A stretch of DNA of 10,759 bases from assembly GCA_028565635.1 (NCBI GenBank), contig JAOXYB010049858.1, positions 1 through 10,759 on the forward strand, read 5' to 3'. Source of the DNA: Phoronis ovalis. Lineage: Eukaryota; Phoronida; Phoronidae. Below the pieces are notes generated by a model, which was not told the DNA's origin, searched no databases, and was given only the letters and a program-made list of their open reading frames with translations. The translations under genes were made by a program, and so were the position numbers. Position 1 is the first letter of the stretch. Each line of letters opens with the position of its first letter. Positions 8,011-10,759 of the stretch are shown in pieces.

Positions 8011-10120
8011 CTTAAAAATAAACATGACAGGTGACCCTGCAATCTGTAAGACATGTAATGCTTGTTGCCTTACAGGTCAAATGCACTCAATCATATCTCA
8101 TTCGTTTTAACTAGCACCCGTTAAATTTTTCAAACATTAAGTCCGAATATGGTGATGAATATATTTACATGTCAGAATTTACATTAATACTTGGTGTAAT
8201 GTTTTGCAAGACCCCCACAACAGAACAATATTTATAGTTTTATTCTGACAAAGAGTATTTGAACTGATAAATTCACATAGAGCCCAGTGTTTAATAGCAC
8301 TGGAATCTTTCAATGGAAGTAACTCCAAAGTGCAGTCGAGTCCTTAACCTTATGGGTTATGTTCCCTCTGTCTGCTAAGCTAAATACTGTAACTGTATAT
8401 CATGGGTTTGAACCTAAATAAGAAGTTAGTTAGATTATAGCCTTTCGAACACTGGCTCTCTAGACTTATTAATCAGTAAAACACCTACTGAAATGTCAAA
8501 ATTGCAATCTCTTACCTTCCTTAAAGTAGAGATCACAGGGCATTTCACCCTCAAAGTCGAATAATGCTCTTACCGTCAGAGGACGTTCCCATTCAGATTC
8601 ATTCTCTGGAAAACAACATGAAGTGAAAAAGGATATTTAAATAATTATATTTTGAAAAGTTTCATTATCATTCCTTATTGTTATAATTACTATTGCCATG
8701 GCCTTGGTGGAGACACCAGTCGTGATCCCCTGTGTGAACCTAAAAATTCCCAGATGATGGGTTTATGAATGGAATTATAAGAGTAGGCAGAGAACAGGAA
8801 CTTTTTTCATTCAAAATGCTGCATGCTGGGAGCATGACCAGTGGCTCCACCAATAGCATGGAAACAATCTACTACAGGCTGGCTATCAAGACTTGATTAT
8901 GAGTAAAATATTTTTTATCTCATTGTAATCATTACATTTAGCACATTGGCAAAACATGTTTACATAGAAACAGAAAATATGCTTCTGTTCACACATGGCT
9001 TTCTATGACATTGAACATATCTCTGCGCTAGGTAACTGCATGAATTTATGTACAGCTTTGTACAACTGACCAGTGATTTGTACTCAGTTTGAATCGCTTT
9101 TATAATAATCAGTTATCTTACCCCATGCAGATGCAGTGGCCCCAATGCTAGAACCAGAATCCACTGAACCAGTATAATTACTTTTTAAACTACTTGAAGC
9201 TACAGTCTTCTTAATAGCACTGCTACTTTTATGTATTACAGTTTTGGATGTCTTGGTGACTTCTGACCTCCTAACCACTGAACTCTTGACCTCTGACCTT
9301 CTAACTTTTGCAGGAGAGTTGCAATTGGAAGGTGGACTGTGCGAGGAGGTAGAACTTCCCGAGCCACGTCGAGACAATTTTGATGGTGAAGGAGATTTCT
9401 CTTTCTTCGATCCTCGGAAACTAAAACCCTGAAAAAGGCAAAGCCATTAACAGTCTTTCAGGGACATCGCTGACTCTCATAGCCACTTTCAGTTGATCAA
9501 GCATGCGTTTCTATCTCCATAGAACTACTCATTACAATATCATGTTTTAATCAACTGTGCAACTGTTATTGGTCAGCTCCTTAAAACCTCTTTAGTAGTA
9601 ACACGTATTGGAGGCATGTTTACTAGATTAGAATAAGCCTTCAATTAATTTCTACAGGTCAGCTATGTGATGCCAATGGTTTACCCTGATGACAGAGATC
9701 GCCCCTGGTGCTAGTGGCTCACCCTGGTGACAGAGAGCGTCCCTGATGCCAGTGGCTTACCCTGGTGACAGAGAGCGCCTGTTGTGCCAATGGCTTACCC
9801 TGATGACAGAGAGCACCCCTGGTGCCAGTGGTTTACCCTGATCACAGAGAGCGCCCCAGGTGCCAGTGGCTTACCCTGATAACAGGGAGCACGCCAGGTG
9901 CCAGTGGCTTACCCTGATGACAGAGAGCGCGCCTGGTGCTTTCTTTTCCAGCTGTTTCTCTCCTTGCTTTCTTGCTTCTCTCTTTGCATATGATATCGCT
10001 GCTTTTTCAAATGCATTTCTGTGATTGGCTAATACATCATACAGCTCTTGGCACTCGGGTGGAGGGTCAACTGTACCACTAAGAATGTCAAACGCTCGGA
10101 TGTTTTCATCTTTGTAGAAT
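7901..10120 (-). CDS. SH3YL1-like SYLF + SH3 domain protein, C-terminal four exons (5' partial)
   Basis: Spliced on the - strand from 10120-9913, 9428-9122, 8605-8516 and 8010-7901. It encodes 237 residues after the split first codon; earlier exons lie beyond the right edge. SH3YL1 and yeast Ysc84/Lsb3 bind phosphoinositides through the SYLF (DUF500) domain and actin-regulatory or membrane partners through SH3, acting at the plasma membrane and endocytic or ruffle sites. Exon 1 here gives the SYLF tail: FYKDENIRAFDILSG, matching KFYCQDIRAYDILFG as I recall it from vertebrate SH3YL1, then a basic helix (KREARKQGEKQLEKK). Exon 2 is a Ser/Lys-rich linker. Exons 3-4 give a full SH3: ALFDFEGEMPCDLYF, then DDWWEG, then GKTGIFPANYV, ending four residues later. 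Junction phases agree (0, 1, 1), restoring Arg|Gly, Glu and Gly. The linker is longer than in human SH3YL1 (342 aa in all). Identification is from remembered family motifs. Confidence 0.88.
8011..8515 (-). other. Intron between the two SH3 exons
   Basis: A phase-1 intron of 505 bp, starting GTAAGAG and ending TTTTTAAG on the - strand. It splits the SH3 domain after KEG. No internal feature is convincing apart from a 6-bp-stem hairpin near 8285-8304 (CCAGTG...CACTGG). Confidence 0.8.
8516..8605 (-). other. SH3YL1-like exon (first half of SH3)
   Basis: The acceptor is GTTTTCCAG|AG and the donor GAAG|GTAAGAG. Its 90 bp give two bases, 29 codons and one base, exactly bridging phase 1 to phase 1. 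It reads NESEWERPLTVRALFDFEGE, continues MPCDLYFKE, and holds the ALYDF-type motif and acidic RT loop of SH3. Confidence 0.88.
8606..9121 (-). other. Intron between linker exon and SH3 exon
   Basis: A 516-bp phase-1 intron with donor GGGG|GTAAGATA and acceptor TTTTCCAG. The 8695-8890 portion is less AT-rich than its surroundings, but no splice-bounded frame in it fits the phase, so I do not call another exon. Confidence 0.75.
9122..9428 (-). other. SH3YL1-like linker exon (Ser-rich)
   Basis: The acceptor is CTTTGCCTTTTTCAG|GGT and the donor TGGG|GTAAGA. Its 307 bp encode 102 residues plus one base. It reads GFSFRGSKKEKSPSPSK, LSRRGSGSSTSS, two VRRSEV motifs, then SSSLKSNYTGSVDSGSS and ends SAW. 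It is low-complexity, Ser/Lys/Arg-rich and probably disordered, with many phosphorylatable Ser next to basic residues. The open frame continues past the donor to a stop at 9084, but the SH3 exon in matching phase shows that it is spliced. Confidence 0.82.
9246..9305 (-). repeat. 30-nt in-frame coding duplication in the linker
   Basis: Two adjacent 30-nt units (9305-9276 and 9275-9246) share GTTAG(A/G)AGGTCAGA(G/A)GTCA and encode VRRSEVKSSV and VRRSEVTKTS. The 30-nt length keeps frame, so this looks like a tolerated local duplication in a disordered linker. Confidence 0.75.
9429..9912 (-). other. Intron between SYLF-tail exon and linker exon
   Basis: A 484-bp phase-0 intron from GTAAGC (9912) to CTTTTTCAG (9429). 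More than half is the 38-bp minisatellite, which supplies six further donor-like sites downstream of the one used. Only the first donor both matches the next exon's phase and avoids the in-frame stop at 9871-9873. Confidence 0.8.
9671..9936. repeat. 38-bp minisatellite, seven units, overlapping an exon-intron boundary
   Basis: Seven units of exactly 38 bp start at 9671, 9709, 9747, 9785, 9823, 9861 and 9899 (TGCCAGTGGCTTACCCTGAT, then GACAGAGAGCGCCCCTGG, with scattered substitutions and no indels). On the - strand every unit holds CAGGGT followed by AAGCC, AAACC or GAGCC, a 5' splice-site sequence. Unit 7 (9899-9936) contains the donor actually implied by reading phase (exon ends at 9913) and codes for the last eight residues of the exon, PGALSVIR. 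Units 1-6 lie in the intron. Confidence 0.93.
9913..10120 (-). other. SH3YL1-like exon (end of SYLF domain)
   Basis: The acceptor is TTGTGTACTTTGCTTAG|A, whose first base completes a split codon, followed by 69 codons to ATCAGG|GTAAGC. It encodes FYKDENIRAFDILSGTVDPP, then ECQELYDVL and a basic helical stretch. The open frame extends to 10176, but the codons above 10120 precede the acceptor and match no family sequence. Confidence 0.87.
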
Positions 10121-10382
10121 CTAAGCAAAGTACACAACATTACACAGTACACAAGATTAATATTATATAGTTCCATGACAATAAAACTTTGAAATATACT
10201 GATAGTTATTACATTTAATTCACTGAACTGATAAAAAAATAAGGCAATTTCCCCAAATCATAGATATTGACATAATTACGATATCTTCACCATCACTGGA
10301 ATCCCATGATAGATGCAATGCATCAAATGTGTTACACAGTGAACCTCATATATTCCGGCTGCTATTCAAGAATTCCATCTAT
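10121..10382 (-). other. Upstream intron of the SH3YL1-like gene (partial)
   Basis: This lies 5' of the SYLF-tail exon on the - strand. I searched 10121-10759 for the preceding SYLF exon and found none, so the intron continues to or beyond the window edge. Confidence 0.55.
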
Positions 10383-10456
10383 CAACATCTCACAAACATC
10401 AATGAACTGTCTACTCATCTCACAACATCTCACAAACATCATTGAACTGTCTACTC
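10383..10456. repeat. 40-bp tandem repeat, two copies plus a degenerate third
   Basis: CAACATCTCACAAACATCA.TGAACTGTCTACTC occurs at 10383 and again at 10423, exactly 40 bp apart with one mismatch. A weaker echo (CATTGAACTATCTG) follows at 10487-10500. It lies in the intron and opens an 81-codon + strand frame (10306-10551) that I do not regard as a gene. Confidence 0.85.
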
Positions 10457-10600
10457 CTTCTTCACAATCATCACAATCAACATATACATTGAACTATCTG
10501 CAGCCACCATTGATGAAGATACTGGGGAAAACCAGGGCTGACCAGGGATAACATTGGAAGTTTAGTTGAAATAGCATGCTAGAATGTGTTTAGTTCCATG

Positions 10601-10759
10601 ACCAAGCATTTAAAGCATATTTCTTCATTGCTTACTGCCTATTGGACCAAACATTTAAAGCATATTTCTTCATTGCTTACTTCCTATTGGACCAAACATT
10701 TAAAGCATATTTCTTCATTGCTTACTTCCTATTGGACCAAACATTTAAAGCATATTTCT
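10601..10759. repeat. 45-bp tandem repeat running off the window edge
   Basis: Units begin at 10601, 10646, 10691 and 10736 (ACCAAACATTTAAAGCATAT, then TTCTTCATTGCTTACTTCCT and ATTGG). Copies 2 and 3 are identical and copy 1 differs at two positions. The fourth is cut by the window edge after 24 bases, so the true array length is unknown. High identity implies recent expansion. It is intronic to the SH3YL1-like gene. Confidence 0.95.

Noticed and set aside
7874-8110. 78-codon + strand frame
   Set aside because: It is the antisense of the SH3YL1-like terminal exon, where the - strand has strong SH3 motifs.
8345-8425. Possible tRNA-derived (SINE-like) promoter, with GGTTTGAACCT resembling a box B
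   Set aside because: The box A match upstream is poor, no cloverleaf can be drawn, and no 3' tail or target duplication is seen.
9244-9432. 62-codon + strand frame
   Set aside because: It is the antisense of the Ser-rich linker exon; its Leu/Thr-rich sequence mirrors the VRRSEV duplication.
9671-9936. CRISPR-like regular spacing
   Set aside because: The units are contiguous with no unique spacers, and the genome is plainly eukaryotic.
10306-10551. 81-codon + strand frame
   Set aside because: It spans the 40-bp tandem repeat in an intron and shows no family resemblance.

Overview
This is an AT-rich, intron-bearing animal genomic segment. It is probably from a lophotrochozoan, and a mollusc is plausible. 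The gene content (a secreted fibrinogen-related lectin with a PAN-like N-terminus, and an SH3YL1 orthologue), the GT-AG introns and the dense short non-autonomous repeats support an invertebrate metazoan. Nothing in the window fixes the species. There are no bacterial-style operons, no CRISPR array and no recognisable RNA gene.

Layout: 1-3157 is non-coding, AT-rich sequence with a 20-bp tandem duplication (650-689) and a compact GC-rich inverted-repeat element of about 304 bp (1006-1309). From 3158 to 4431 on the + strand lies a two-exon gene for a secreted 292-residue protein: signal peptide, PAN/apple-like module, then a divergent fibrinogen-related domain lacking its usual N-terminal part. 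From 4432 to about 7470 the intergenic DNA holds two diverged copies of a dispersed repeat (4559-4765 and 7247-7465), a 648-bp foldback element with arms of about 210 bp (5089-5736), and an array of short imperfect hairpins built on a CCTTATTCGA / CGAATAAGG motif (5936-6356).

From 10120 down to 7901 on the - strand are the last four coding exons of an SH3YL1-like gene (SYLF/YSC84 phosphoinositide-binding domain, serine-rich linker, SH3 domain, stop). They are hard to see because the open frames are short and two exons are buried in other frames. All three exon junctions keep phase and rebuild a continuous SYLF tail, linker and SH3 domain. The 5' exons lie beyond the right edge of the window.

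The most unusual structure is a minisatellite of exactly seven 38-bp units (9671-9936). It overlaps the end of the SYLF-tail exon, so unit 7 supplies the last eight codons and the 5' splice site, and the other six units carry decoy copies of that splice site within the intron. The upstream intron holds further tandem repeats (40 bp at 10383-10456; 45 bp from 10601 to the window edge). The two genes are convergent, and nothing here suggests that their products act together.
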